Positions 7,537-15,998 of a stretch of DNA of 26,990 bases are shown one piece after another. The notes under the pieces were generated by a model. That model was not told the origin of the DNA. It searched no databases and saw nothing but the letters and a program-made list of their open reading frames with translations. A program made the position numbers and the translations under genes. The stretch comes from DATARH01 sp050246595 (GTDB lineage Bacteria; Pseudomonadota; Alphaproteobacteria; ATCC43930; CGMCC-115725), in assembly GCA_050246595.1 (NCBI GenBank), contig JBFWVT010000068.1, forward strand, positions 1-26,990, read 5' to 3'. Every line of letters starts with the position of its first letter. Positions within the stretch are counted from its first letter, which is position 1.

Positions 7537-9219
7537 CTACGCCCGCACCAGCGGCTTGTATTTGATGCGGTGCGGCTGGTCGGCTTCAGCGCCGAGACGA
7601 CGGCGGCGGTCGGCTTCGTAATCGGCGTAATTACCCTCAAACCACTCGACACGGCTGTCGCCCTCAAAGGCGAGAATGTGCGTCGCGACCCGGTCGAGAA
7701 ACCAGCGGTCGTGGCTGATGATGACGGCGCAGCCGGGATAGTCGAGCAACGCTTCTTCGAGTGCGCGCAGCGTATCGATATCGAGATCGTTGGTCGGCTC
7801 GTCGAGCAGCAGGAGGTTGGCGCCTTCTTTGAGCATCTTGGCGAGGTGCACGCGGTTGCGCTCGCCGCCCGATAGCTGGCCGACCTTTTTCTGCTGGTCC
7901 GGGCCGCGGAAGTTGAACAGCGCGCAATAGGCACGGCTCGCGATTTTGCGGCGACCCAGGTCGATCTCGTCCTGCCCGCCGGAAATCTCCTGCCAGACGG
8001 TATTGTTCGCGCCGAGCGCGTCGCGCGACTGATCGACATAACCGAGCTTGACGGTCTCGCCGATCCGAAAATACCCGGTATCAGGTTTTTCCTGCCCCGT
8101 AATCATGCGGAACAGCGTGGTTTTTCCCGCTCCGTTCGGACCGATCACGCCGACGATGCCGCCCGGAGGCAACCGGAAACTCAGGTCCTCGATCAACAGC
8201 CGGTCGCCAAACCCCTTGCCGACATGCTCGGCCTCGACGACGAGGTCGCCGAGCCGGGGACCCGGAGGCAGTACGATCTGCGCCGTCTCGGGCGCCTTCT
8301 CGCGGCTCTGCGCGACCAGCGCGTCATAGGCTTGCAGACGCGCCTTGCTCTTCGCTTGCCGGGCACGCGGGCTCTGGCGGACCCATTCGAGTTCGCGCTC
8401 CAAGGTGCGGCGGCGCGCCTCCTCCTGGCGGCCCTCCTGCGCCAGCCGCGCCTGTTTCTGTTCGAGCCAGCCCGAGTAATTTCCCTCGAACGGAATGCCG
8501 TGGCCGCGATCGAGTTCGAGAATCCAGCCGGCGACCTCGTCGAGAAAATAGCGGTCGTGTGTCACCGTGACGACGGTGCCGGAATAGTCCTTGAGAAATC
8601 TTTGCAGCCACGCGACCGACTCGGCGTCGAGATGGTTGGTCGGCTCGTCGAGCAGCAGCAGATCGGGGCGCTGGAGGAGCAGCCGGCACAGCGCGACCCG
8701 CCGGCGCTCGCCGCCCGACAGATTGGCCACCGGCGTGTCGCCCGGCGGGCAGCGCAGCGCATCCATCGCGATCTCGACGGTGCGGTCGAGTTCCCAGGCG
8801 TCGGCCTGGTCGATTTTTTCCTGCAACTCGCCCTGTTCGGCGATCAGCGCGTCCATCTCCTCTTGTGACAGCTCCTCGGCGAAGCGGGCGCTGACCTCCT
8901 CGAAGCGGTCGAGCAATGCCTTTGTCGCGGCCAGCCCCTCCATCACATTGCCGGCGACGTCCTTTGTCGGGTCGAGCGCCGGCTCCTGCGGCAGATAGCC
9001 GACCGTGGCGCCCTCGGCGGCCCAGGCCTCGCCCGAGAAGTCGCGCTCCTGCCCGGCCATGATCCGCAGCAATGTCGATTTGCCGGCGCCGTTGAGGCCG
9101 AGCACGCCGATCTTGGCGCCGGGCAGAAACGACAGCCAGATATTGCGCAGCACCTCGCGCCCGCCGGGATAGGTCTTTCCCAGACCTTTCATGACGTAGA
9201 TGTATTGATAGGCGGCCAT
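7537..9219 (-). CDS. ettA: Energy-dependent translational throttle protein (ABC-F)
   Basis: The product has 560 residues. It contains two ABC ATPase domains: Walker A G-L-N-G-A-G-K-S at 41-48 and G-P-N-G-A-G-K-T-T at 360-368, signature L-S-G-G-E at 167-171 and 449-453, and Walker B D-E-P-T-N-H-L-D at 191-198 and D-E-P-T-N-D-L-D at 473-480. The charged linker at about 238-310 is the ABC-F P-site tRNA interaction motif. There are no membrane segments, as expected for a soluble ribosome-binding factor that gates entry into elongation according to the ATP/ADP level. The ATG at 9219 gives the N-terminus M-A-A-Y-Q-Y-I-Y-V-M, typical of alphaproteobacterial EttA; GTG 9231 is an in-frame alternative. 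Confidence 0.95.
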   Translation of the reverse strand: MAAYQYIYVMKGLGKTYPGGREVLRNIWLSFLPGAKIGVLGLNGAGKSTLLRIMAGQERDFSGEAWAAEGATVGYLPQEPALDPTKDVAGNVMEGLAATKALLDRFEEVSARFAEELSQEEMDALIAEQGELQEKIDQADAWELDRTVEIAMDALRCPPGDTPVANLSGGERRRVALCRLLLQRPDLLLLDEPTNHLDAESVAWLQRFLKDYSGTVVTVTHDRYFLDEVAGWILELDRGHGIPFEGNYSGWLEQKQARLAQEGRQEEARRRTLERELEWVRQSPRARQAKSKARLQAYDALVAQSREKAPETAQIVLPPGPRLGDLVVEAEHVGKGFGDRLLIEDLSFRLPPGGIVGVIGPNGAGKTTLFRMITGQEKPDTGYFRIGETVKLGYVDQSRDALGANNTVWQEISGGQDEIDLGRRKIASRAYCALFNFRGPDQQKKVGQLSGGERNRVHLAKMLKEGANLLLLDEPTNDLDIDTLRALEEALLDYPGCAVIISHDRWFLDRVATHILAFEGDSRVEWFEGNYADYEADRRRRLGAEADQPHRIKYKPLVRA

Positions 9220-9244
9220 CGTCTTCTTCACGTTGAGGGGACTT

Positions 9245-9308
9245 CGCGAGAATGGGGGCTGGGCCGGGCGTAATGAGCGCCGGGCGGCCCGTCAAGGCTA
9301 TTCTCGCG
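9245..9308. repeat. Spaced inverted repeat between ettA and yggT
   Basis: CGCGAGAAT at 9245-9253 and ATTCTCGCG at 9300-9308 are exact inverse complements 46 bp apart, within the 216-bp divergent intergenic region. They could be a regulator site or a weak RNA stem. Nothing else was recognised in this gap. Confidence 0.3.
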
Positions 9309-9435
9309 GCGACCCGATGACTCGCGAGCCGATCGTGCGCGCCTCCGGGGCAGCGTTCGCGTCTTGCGGGCGTGGGGGGCAGCGGCTACGGTCGCGCTCC
9401 CCGGCGACCCCCTGGCGAACCACGGAAGCGGCCGA

Positions 9436-9726
9436 ATGAGTGCGGTTTTCTGGCTGATCGATACGATTATCACGATCTATATCTGGCTGCTGATCGCGCA
9501 GGCGATCCTGAGCTGGCTGCTGGCGTTCGGCGTCGTCAACCGGTGGAACCGCGGCGTCGCGGTGATCGGCGATTTTCTCTACCGGGTCACCGAGCCGCTG
9601 CTGCGGCCGATCCGCTCGTTTCTGCCCAATTTCGGCGGGATCGACATCTCGCCGGTGATCCTGATCCTGCTGCTGATGTTTCTGCGGCGGCTGATCCTGT
9701 ACGATCTTGCCTCGGCCTTCCTTTGA
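9436..9726 (+). CDS. YggT family membrane protein
   Basis: The product has 96 residues and two hydrophobic segments, at about 7-30 and 71-90. Between them lies the family signature T-E-P-L-L-R-P-I-R-S-F-L-P (52-64) followed by G-G-I-D-I-S-P. YggT proteins are small inner-membrane proteins of uncertain function, linked in various bacteria to osmotic stress and cell-division-associated loci. The next gene overlaps its 3' end by 20 bp, so the two are translated from one mRNA. Confidence 0.88.
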   Translation: MSAVFWLIDTIITIYIWLLIAQAILSWLLAFGVVNRWNRGVAVIGDFLYRVTEPLLRPIRSFLPNFGGIDISPVILILLLMFLRRLILYDLASAFL

Positions 9727-10060
9727 AATTTCCGAGAGGCTGCCGCTCGCGGCGGCTCCGGACGGGGTGCGGGTCGCGGTGCGGCTGACCCCGCGCGGGC
9801 GGGCCGACCGGATCGACGCAATCGCGTGTCTCGCAGACGGGACGCCGGTGTTGAAGGCGTCGGTCGCCGCGCCGCCCGAGGACGGGCGCGCCAACGCGGC
9901 GCTCTTACGGCTTCTCGCGGCGGAATGGGGGCTGGCTCGGCGCGACCTGACGCTTGCCGCCGGTGCGAAAAGCCGCAACAAGAGCGTGCATATCGCCGGC
10001 GACCCAGCCGCTCTTGCCGAGCGCATCGGCGCGGCGCTCGCCGCGTTGCCGCGGTCGTGA
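9707..10060 (+). CDS. DUF167 / YggU family protein
   Basis: The product has 117 residues. It shows the DUF167 pattern: V-R-V-A-V-R-L-T-P-R-G-R-A-D near the start, A-P-P-E-D-G-R-A-N-A-A-L near residue 58, then G-A-K-S-R-N-K-S-V. This small alpha/beta fold is of unknown function. The gene-pair order yggT-yggU is conserved in many proteobacteria. The frame opens at TTG 9707, inside the end of yggT; no ATG or GTG fits the conserved N-terminus better, although a slightly later start cannot be excluded. Confidence 0.85.
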   Translation: MPRPSFEISERLPLAAAPDGVRVAVRLTPRGRADRIDAIACLADGTPVLKASVAAPPEDGRANAALLRLLAAEWGLARRDLTLAAGAKSRNKSVHIAGDPAALAERIGAALAALPRS

Positions 10061-10094
10061 GGGCGGTCATTAGGAGGAGCAACGCGACGACGCA

Positions 10095-10151
10095 GTCTCG
10101 ATCCGTCCGAGACCGGCAGCACGAGATTGCTTCGCTTTGCTCGCAATGACA
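10095..10151. repeat. Dispersed repeat copy 1 with adjacent 6-bp hairpin
   Basis: The 30-bp sequence at 10122-10151 (beginning CGAGATTGCTTCGC and ending CGCAATGACA) is 28/30 identical to 20053-20082. Just upstream, GTCTCG (10095-10100) and CGAGAC (10108-10113) form a perfect hairpin and may belong to the same element. It lies in the 128-bp gap between the DUF167 gene and the hydrolase gene. Confidence 0.7.
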
Positions 10152-10188
10152 GACTCTTATCGAGAATGTGCTGAGCAGGAGAAGCGCC

Positions 10189-11007
10189 ATGCTGTTGCCG
10201 CTATCGGGACGCCGCATCGCTTATGATCTCGTCGGCCCAGGGGACGCATCCGGGGACGCGCCGACCGTCTGCATCACCCATTCGCTGGCCTCCGACGGCG
10301 GGAGTTGGGCCGAGCAGGTTCCGGCCCTGTTGCAGAACGGGTTTCGCGTGCTGCGGATCGACATGCGCGGGCATGGCGGCAGCGATCCGGTGGCCGGCGA
10401 TTATACGATGGCGGCGCTGGCCGATGATGTCGCGCAGGTCCTGCGAGCATTGTCGATCCCGCGCGTGCACTATGTCGGGCTGTCGATCGGCGGCATGATC
10501 GGGCAGGCTTTTGCGCTGGCGCATGGCGACCGGCTGATCTCGGCGCTGTGGTGCGACACCCTGCCGGCCAGCCCGCGGGGCGCCCGCGACCTGTGGGATC
10601 AGCGGATCAACACGGTGCGCGCCGCCAATTCATTGGAGCCGCTGGCCGATCCGACCGTCGAGCGCTGGCTGACCGACGATTTCAAGACCCGGCATCCCGG
10701 CCGCTGGCAGCAGATCCGCGACACCGTGGTCGGCACGACCCCGGCCGGGTATCTCGGCTGCTGCGCCGCGATCCTCGATTTCGACTTCGCGCCGCGCCTG
10801 CCGGAGGTGCGCGTGCCGGTGCTGGTCGTCTGCGGCGCCGATGATGCCGGCACCCCGCCTGCCGAAAACCGCCGCCTCGCCGGTCTCGTGCCGGGGGCGC
10901 GCTACGAGGAGATGGCGGGATGCCGGCATTTCCCGAATGTCGAGCGCCCGGACGAATTCAACCGCATCATGACGGGGTGGCTCGAAGCACATAAACGCGC
11001 GCGGTAA
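10189..11007 (+). CDS. Alpha/beta hydrolase, 3-oxoadipate enol-lactonase-like
   Basis: The product has 272 residues and the alpha/beta-hydrolase fold. The nucleophile elbow is G-L-S-I-G-G with Ser99; the acid is Asp218 or Asp219 in C-G-A-D-D-A-G-T, and His247 sits in C-R-H-F-P-N. D-M-R-G-H-G-G-S at 58-65 is the usual strand-4 motif. Overall it resembles PcaD-type enol-lactonases and related esterases, but no catabolic operon surrounds it and the substrate is unknown. ATG 10189 has AGGAGAAG at 10177-10184. It converges with argG, and a strong hairpin separates them. Confidence 0.82.
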   Translation: MLLPLSGRRIAYDLVGPGDASGDAPTVCITHSLASDGGSWAEQVPALLQNGFRVLRIDMRGHGGSDPVAGDYTMAALADDVAQVLRALSIPRVHYVGLSIGGMIGQAFALAHGDRLISALWCDTLPASPRGARDLWDQRINTVRAANSLEPLADPTVERWLTDDFKTRHPGRWQQIRDTVVGTTPAGYLGCCAAILDFDFAPRLPEVRVPVLVVCGADDAGTPPAENRRLAGLVPGARYEEMAGCRHFPNVERPDEFNRIMTGWLEAHKRAR

Positions 11008-11018
11008 GGAGAGGGAGC

Positions 11019-11068
11019 GGACCGCGGTCGTTCCCGGCGTGAATGTGCGGGCGAGACGCCCGCGGTCC
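11019..11068. terminator. Nested hairpin between convergent hydrolase gene and argG
   Basis: GGACCGCGG at 11019-11027 pairs perfectly with CCGCGGTCC at 11060-11068. Inside, GCGGGCG (11047-11053) pairs with CGCCCGC (11057-11063) around a 3-base loop. The two stems share bases on the right arm, so they are alternative structures. The right arm reaches the last base of the argG stop codon. No T tract follows. It probably ends transcripts from both sides or protects 3' ends. Confidence 0.5.
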
Positions 11069-12279
11069 TATTTGCCGGAAGACCTTGCCGCTAGACGCAG
11101 CCGCAGCGCGTTGAGCCTGATAAAGCCCTCGGCGTCGCGCTGGTCGTAGACCTGGTCCTCCTCGAATGTGACGTGCGCCAGGCTGTACAGACTGTTCGGC
11201 GACTGCCTTCCGACGACGCGCGCGAGGCCTTTGTACAGCTTCAGCCGCACCCGGCCCTCGACCCGTTCCTGGCTCTTGTCGATCAGCGCTTGCAGCATCT
11301 CGCGCTCGGGCGAGAACCAGAACCCGTTGTAGATCAGTTCGGCGTAGCGCGGCATCAGCTCGTCCTTCAGGTGCATCGCGCCGCGATCGAGGGTCAGGCT
11401 CTCGATGCCGCGATGCGCCTGATGCAGGATCGTGCCGCCGGGGGTCTCGTAGACGCCGCGCGATTTCATGCCGACAAACCGGTTTTCGACCAGATCGAGC
11501 CGGCCGATCCCGTGCCGGCCGCCGATTTCGTTGAGGCGGGTCAAGAGCGCCGCCGACGACAGCGCCGCGCCGTCGATCGCGACCGGATCGCCGCGCAGAA
11601 AGTCGATCTCGACATAGTCCGGCCGGTCAGGCGCCTGTTCCGGTGCGACGGTGCGGCTGTAGACGTATTCCTCCGGCTCGACCCAGGGGTCTTCCAGCAC
11701 CTTGCCCTCGGCCGAGACGTGCAGCAGGTTGGCATCGACCGAGAACGGCGCCTCGCCGCGCTTGTCGCGGGCAATCGGGATTTGGTGCCGGTCGGCGTAA
11801 TCGACGAGGCGGGTGCGCGAGGTCAGGTCCCATTCACGCCACGGCGCGATGACCTTGATGTCGGGGGCGAGCGCGTAATAGCTCAGTTCGAAACGCACCT
11901 GATCGTTACCCTTGCCGGTCGCGCCGTGCGCGACGGCGTCGGCGCCGGTCTGCCGCGCGATCTCGATCTGGCGCTTGGCGATCAGCGGCCGCGCGATCGA
12001 GGTGCCGAGCAGGTATTGCCCTTCGTAGAGCGCGTTGGCGCGGAACATCGGAAAGACAAAATCGCGGACGAACTCCTCGCGCAGATCGTCGATAAAGATC
12101 TCGCGCACCCCCATCAGCTCGGCCTTCTTGCGCGCCGGCTCCAATTCCTCGCCCTGACCGAGATCGGCGGTAAAGGTGACGATCTCGCATCGATAGGTTT
12201 CCTGCAGCCAGCGCAGGATCACCGAGGTGTCGAGCCCGCCCGAATAGGCCAGGACGACTTTTCGCACAGTTCCCGACAT
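11068..12279 (-). CDS. argG: Argininosuccinate synthase
   Basis: The product has 403 residues, the standard ArgG length. The ATP pyrophosphatase loop A-Y-S-G-G-L-D-T-S is at 11-19 and the substrate-site motif G-A-T-G-K-G-N-D-Q at 119-127. It condenses citrulline and aspartate, with ATP, to argininosuccinate in arginine biosynthesis. ATG 12279 gives the family N-terminus and has AGGG a few bases upstream. It is divergent from the small secreted-protein gene, with 66 bp between the starts. Confidence 0.96.
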   Translation of the reverse strand: MSGTVRKVVLAYSGGLDTSVILRWLQETYRCEIVTFTADLGQGEELEPARKKAELMGVREIFIDDLREEFVRDFVFPMFRANALYEGQYLLGTSIARPLIAKRQIEIARQTGADAVAHGATGKGNDQVRFELSYYALAPDIKVIAPWREWDLTSRTRLVDYADRHQIPIARDKRGEAPFSVDANLLHVSAEGKVLEDPWVEPEEYVYSRTVAPEQAPDRPDYVEIDFLRGDPVAIDGAALSSAALLTRLNEIGGRHGIGRLDLVENRFVGMKSRGVYETPGGTILHQAHRGIESLTLDRGAMHLKDELMPRYAELIYNGFWFSPEREMLQALIDKSQERVEGRVRLKLYKGLARVVGRQSPNSLYSLAHVTFEEDQVYDQRDAEGFIRLNALRLRLAARSSGK

Positions 12280-12345
12280 TGTATCCCTCGATATTGACCC
12301 GGTCGCGCTCTCCAAGCGGACCAACTGCTCAGAGAGGGGATGCAG

Positions 12346-12726
12346 ATGAGCATCTCGATAAAGTCAGTCTACCTCATTGCCGCGATCACGCTGCCCGCGA
12401 CGGTTCTGGCGCAGACTGCCGGCGTTACCGCCTTCGACGGCACGTATCGAGGCGTGTCCCGACAGTTGGAGGGCGCTACGTTCGGTCAAAGAGCTCAATC
12501 GTGCCCGTCACCGGACGGCCCACCGGGACCGCTGAGGATTGTAAATGGAGTCGCTCGCTTCGGCTCCAGCCAGAATCCGTGGGAGGGCTCGGTAACGGCG
12601 CAAGGAGTGCTGGTTATGCGCACGTCACGGGGCGCCAGGTTTGAAGGGCAGATTGACGGCCACGGGCGGGTCGTGGGCAGATTGATGAGCGGCTGTAGCT
12701 ATCAATTTTCTTGGCAAAAGCAGTAG
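12346..12726 (+). CDS. Small secreted protein of unknown function
   Basis: The product has 126 residues. Residues 1-22 form a typical Sec signal peptide, with K6, a hydrophobic core and A-T-V-L-A before a likely cleavage at 22/23. The mature part is about 104 residues, with F-D-G-T-Y-R-G at 30-36 and two cysteines, C53 and C117, that could pair in the periplasm. The later half alternates hydrophobic and polar residues, suggesting a small beta-sheet domain (G-S-V, V-L-V-M-R, F-E-G-Q-I-D-G). I do not recognise a named family. ATG 12346 is better spaced from GAGAGGGG than the in-frame ATG 12340. Confidence 0.7.
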   Translation: MSISIKSVYLIAAITLPATVLAQTAGVTAFDGTYRGVSRQLEGATFGQRAQSCPSPDGPPGPLRIVNGVARFGSSQNPWEGSVTAQGVLVMRTSRGARFEGQIDGHGRVVGRLMSGCSYQFSWQKQ

Positions 12727-12772
12727 CCCCCACCCAGCTCCGATCGGACGCAGGCGCCGAGCACACCGGTCG

Positions 12773-13564
12773 CTAGCCGCCGAAAATCTTGCGCATAAAG
12801 GCGGTGCGGGCGGTGGCGGCGGCCATCATGAACGGCCCGTCCTGCCCGGCCAGCACAAACCGCACCCCCATCTCGATATAGCGCGGCATCAGATCCTCGG
12901 TGTAGACGCCGCCCATGCCGGGAAACTTGCCGTGCTTCTTGCACGCCGCGATCAGCGCGTGATACGCCTCGACAACGCGGTCGTGACCGAACTGGCCGTG
13001 AATCCCCATCTCGGCGCACAGATCGTTGGTGCCCATCAGCAGCACGTCGATGCCGGGCACCGCGGCGATCGCGTCGGCATTGGCGATCGCGGTCGGAGTT
13101 TCGAGCATGACGATCGTCAGATTGGCCGCGTTCATCGCCTCGGCCGCCTCGCCGGTCGACGCCGTGCGCAGCCCGTAATGCGGTCCGATGCCGCCCATCG
13201 AACGGTGACCGAGCGGCGGGTATTTCAGTTTGCTGACGACCTCGCGCGCCTCGGCTTCGGTATCGACATGCGGCACGACGATGCCGAGCACGCCGTTGTC
13301 GAGCGCGCGCGTCGCGATCGAATACTCGCCGTTCGGCACGCGCGCGATCGGCGCGATGCCGGCGTCGAGCGCCGCGGTCGCGATCTGCGCGCAGCTTTCC
13401 AGCGACATGACGCCGTGCTCCATGTCGAGAAACAGCCAGTCGAACCCGGCCACCGCCATCGCCTTGGCGATCTCGACACTGCGCGTCATGCGGATGCCGA
13501 CCCCGAGCGACAATTTTCCCTCGACGAGCTTGTCGTGGGCGACATTACGGATGGCGGCTGGCAT
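12773..13564 (-). CDS. HpcH/HpaI family class II aldolase
   Basis: The product has 263 residues and the TIM-barrel pattern of HpcH/HpaI aldolases: L-D-M-E-H-G with His50 as the likely catalytic base, R75 in A-R-V-P, and metal ligands E155 (M-L-E-T-P) and D181 (G-T-N-D-L). Enzymes of this family cleave 2-keto-3-deoxy or 4-hydroxy-2-oxo acids to pyruvate or a related oxoacid plus an aldehyde. The precise substrate is not predictable. ATG 13564 follows GGAGA. It is divergent from the flavoprotein gene 162 bp away, hinting at joint control of an organic-acid pathway. Confidence 0.85.
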   Translation of the reverse strand: MPAAIRNVAHDKLVEGKLSLGVGIRMTRSVEIAKAMAVAGFDWLFLDMEHGVMSLESCAQIATAALDAGIAPIARVPNGEYSIATRALDNGVLGIVVPHVDTEAEAREVVSKLKYPPLGHRSMGGIGPHYGLRTASTGEAAEAMNAANLTIVMLETPTAIANADAIAAVPGIDVLLMGTNDLCAEMGIHGQFGHDRVVEAYHALIAACKKHGKFPGMGGVYTEDLMPRYIEMGVRFVLAGQDGPFMMAAATARTAFMRKIFGG

Positions 13565-13726
13565 TGGTGATCTCCATGGCGTGACCTGTCTCTGGCGAGA
13601 ATGGTTGATTCCAGCCTGATCGTCATCCCCGGAAAGAACGGGCCGCGCAAACAAGCTCGGATATGCCGGGCGCGTGCTCTACGATGGGCGGGCGCGGCTG
13701 TCGGGCGAGCGGTCAGGAGGAAAGGC

Positions 13727-15214
13727 GTGGACATTCCCGAGCATGATCTGATCGTCGTCGGCGCCGGCAACGCGGCGACCTGCGCCGCGCTGTCGGCCAG
13801 GGAAAACGGTGCTTCGGTGCTGATGCTCGAAGTCGCGCCCGAGCACTGGCGCGGCGGCAATTCGGCCTTTACCGGCGGCGCCTGGCGCATCGTCTATCGC
13901 GGTTTTGACGATCTGGCGCGGCTGATCCCCGATATCGGCGATCACGAGCTGGAAAATGTCGATGTCGGCACCTACACCGAGGCGCAGTATTACGACGATA
14001 TCGGCCGGCTGACCGAATACCGCAGCGACCCGGACCTGACCGAGATCCTGATTACAAAGAGCTTCGAGACCGGTGTTTGGATGCGCGAAAAGGGCGTGCG
14101 CTTTCAGCTCGGCCTCGGAAGGCAGGCGTTTCGGGTCGATGGAAAATTCAAGTTCTGGGGCGGTCTTGCCTGCCACATCTGGGGCGGCGGCAAGGAATTG
14201 ATGAAGGCGCTGCACGGCCGCGCCGAGCGCGAGGGCATCCCGATCCTGTACGACACTCCGGCGGTGTCGCTGTTGCAGGGTGATGACGGCATCGCCGGGG
14301 TGCGGGTGCGCCGCAACGGGCGGTTTGTCGATCTGCGCTCGAAAGCGGTGGTGCTCGCCTGCGGCGGGTTCGAGGCGAATGCCGAGATGCGGGCGCGCTA
14401 TCTCGGCCCCGGCTGGGACCTCGCAAAGGTGCGCGGCTCGCGCTACAACACCGGTCAGGGCCACCGGATGGCGCTCGATATCGGTGCGGCCCCGGCCGGG
14501 CACTGGTCAGGGGCGCATGCCTGCGCCTGGGACCTCAACGCGCCGCCGGTCGGCGATCTCGATGTCGGCGACCGGTTTCAGAAACACGGCTACCCGTTCG
14601 GCATCGTCGTCAATGCGCGCGGTCAGCGTTTTCTCGACGAGGGCGCCGATTTCCACTCCTATACCTACGCCAAATACGGCGGCGAAATCCTCAAACAGCC
14701 CGGCATGTTCGCCTGGCAGGTCTTCGGCAGCAAGACCCTGCATCTGCTGCGCGACGAGTACCGCATCCCGCGCACGACAAAGGAAAAGGCCGACACGCTG
14801 GAGGCGCTCGCCGAAAAGCTCGAAGGAGTGGACCCGCAAGGTTTTCTCGACACGGTGCGTGCGTTCAACGCGGCGCCGCGGCCGGAGGTGCCGTTCAACC
14901 CGAACATTCATGACGGGCTGCGCACCTCGGGTCTGCCGATCGACAAAAGCAATTGGGCGCAGCGTCTCGATACGCCGCCCTACGAGGCCTATGCCGTGAC
15001 GACCGGCATCACTTTTACTTTTGGCGGGGTCAAGATCACCAATGACGCGCAGGTCGAGGATGTGACCGGACGGGCGATCCCGGGTCTGTTCGCCGCCGGC
15101 GAGATCGTCGGCGGGCTTTATTACCACAACTACGCCAGCGGCACCGGGCTGATGGCCGGCTCCGTGTTCGGCCGTATCGCCGGGCGCAGCGCGGCAGCTT
15201 ATGTGAAAGGATAG
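13727..15214 (+). CDS. FAD-dependent tricarballylate dehydrogenase-like oxidoreductase
   Basis: The product has 495 residues and belongs to the fumarate reductase/succinate dehydrogenase flavoprotein family. The Rossmann loop V-G-A-G-N-A-A is at 11-17, followed by W-R-G-G-N-S at 41-46, which matches TcuA tricarballylate dehydrogenase. Late motifs (D-T-P-P-Y-E-A-Y-A-V then G-I-T-F-T-F-G-G, and F-A-A-G-E-I-V-G-G) also fit. Such enzymes oxidise small carboxylates to unsaturated acids. GTG 13727 has AGGAGG at 13715-13720; the frame extends upstream without family similarity. No tcuB-type iron-sulfur partner is nearby, so the electron acceptor and substrate are uncertain. Confidence 0.8.
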   Translation: MDIPEHDLIVVGAGNAATCAALSARENGASVLMLEVAPEHWRGGNSAFTGGAWRIVYRGFDDLARLIPDIGDHELENVDVGTYTEAQYYDDIGRLTEYRSDPDLTEILITKSFETGVWMREKGVRFQLGLGRQAFRVDGKFKFWGGLACHIWGGGKELMKALHGRAEREGIPILYDTPAVSLLQGDDGIAGVRVRRNGRFVDLRSKAVVLACGGFEANAEMRARYLGPGWDLAKVRGSRYNTGQGHRMALDIGAAPAGHWSGAHACAWDLNAPPVGDLDVGDRFQKHGYPFGIVVNARGQRFLDEGADFHSYTYAKYGGEILKQPGMFAWQVFGSKTLHLLRDEYRIPRTTKEKADTLEALAEKLEGVDPQGFLDTVRAFNAAPRPEVPFNPNIHDGLRTSGLPIDKSNWAQRLDTPPYEAYAVTTGITFTFGGVKITNDAQVEDVTGRAIPGLFAAGEIVGGLYYHNYASGTGLMAGSVFGRIAGRSAAAYVKG

Positions 15215-15216
15215 GG

Positions 15217-15612
15217 TTATCCGGCCGCAATGTCGGTCCGGGAGAAATCGTCGCCTTTGTAGAGCAGCGGCACCCCGAGCGCGCGGGCGCAGGCATAGGC
15301 AAAGCAGTCGCCCATATTGAGCTGCGCCGGATGCCGTCCTCTGCCGTAGCGCTCGAAAGCGCGGATTGCGGTGCGCGCGATCTCCTCGGTGATCGGCACG
15401 ATCTCGACCTTGGCACGAGCGAGGAGATCGTGAATTGCGGTTTCGGCATCGATAACCGAAATCTTCCGGGAACGCGCCAGTCCGAGCACAGCCTCATAAA
15501 TAGCCACGGGCGAGGTTATGACGTGTTCCGCCTTAACGAATCGAGCCGATAACTCGGTCGCATCATCTTCCGCTGCGAGTATCGCGACGATTGCCGAAGC
15601 GTCCACAAACAT
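15217..15612 (-). CDS. vapC: PIN-domain ribonuclease toxin, VapC family
   Basis: The product has 131 residues and a PIN fold with four acidic catalytic residues visible: D4 (F-V-D-A-S), E40 (Y-E-A-V-L-G), D102 (M-G-D-C-F-A-Y) and D121 (K-G-D-D-F). VapC toxins cut tRNA or rRNA when freed from antitoxin. The start overlaps the vapB stop by one base (TGATG), the usual coupled order antitoxin-toxin. It ends 2 bp from the stop of the convergent flavoprotein gene. Confidence 0.9.
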   Translation of the reverse strand: MFVDASAIVAILAAEDDATELSARFVKAEHVITSPVAIYEAVLGLARSRKISVIDAETAIHDLLARAKVEIVPITEEIARTAIRAFERYGRGRHPAQLNMGDCFAYACARALGVPLLYKGDDFSRTDIAAG

Positions 15613-15860
15613 CAGAACTCGCCCGACAATTCATCATAAAATGCTTTGTCGGCCGGCAGTCCCGGACCTTTTGAACGGGCCTTGACCCATTCTTGGATAA
15701 GCCTGATCTGTTCTGTCAACGGCACGCCGCGGTCCTTACATTCTCGCCGGTACTCGTTTTCGACCGCTTCCCGCACCGTCTCTGTCAGGCTCTTGCCCTT
15801 GAGCTTGGCAAGGCGGCGCACCGCCTCGTCGGTGGCCGGGTCTCTGATGTGAAAAGCCAT
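15612..15860 (-). CDS. vapB: VapB antitoxin, Rv0623/PSK type
   Basis: The product has 82 residues. The N-terminal part (M-A-F-H-I-R-D-P-A-T-D, then L-A-K-L-K-G-K-S-L-T-E-T-V-R-E-A-V) is the PSK-type transcription-factor antitoxin fold, which binds its own operator as a dimer. The acidic and aromatic C-terminus (L-P-A-D-K-A-F-Y-D-E-L) is the expected toxin-binding tail. It is upstream of and coupled to vapC. The frame is open far upstream, but only ATG 15860 gives the family start. Confidence 0.88.
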   Translation of the reverse strand: MAFHIRDPATDEAVRRLAKLKGKSLTETVREAVENEYRRECKDRGVPLTEQIRLIQEWVKARSKGPGLPADKAFYDELSGEF

Positions 15861-15872
15861 GTCGTGCGCCTG

Positions 15873-15925
15873 TCTATACCACAATGGTCGCCAGTGTAGA
15901 TTGCCGCACGGCCGTCCCGTGTCAA
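15873..15925 (-). promoter_or_regulatory. Candidate vapBC promoter and operator
   Basis: On the minus strand a perfect -35 hexamer TTGACA lies at 15925-15920, without a good -10 at ideal spacing. An imperfect inverted repeat, TCTATAC (15873-15879) and GTGTAGA (15894-15900), sits 13 bp upstream of vapB, where VapB autorepressor sites are usually found. Both are weak predictions. Confidence 0.3.
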
Positions 15926-15998
15926 TCGCACCCGCAACCAAGCGACCGGCGGAGCATTGAATCGGCATGGCCGGGGCGGGGTCGATCGGAGGAGCGAG

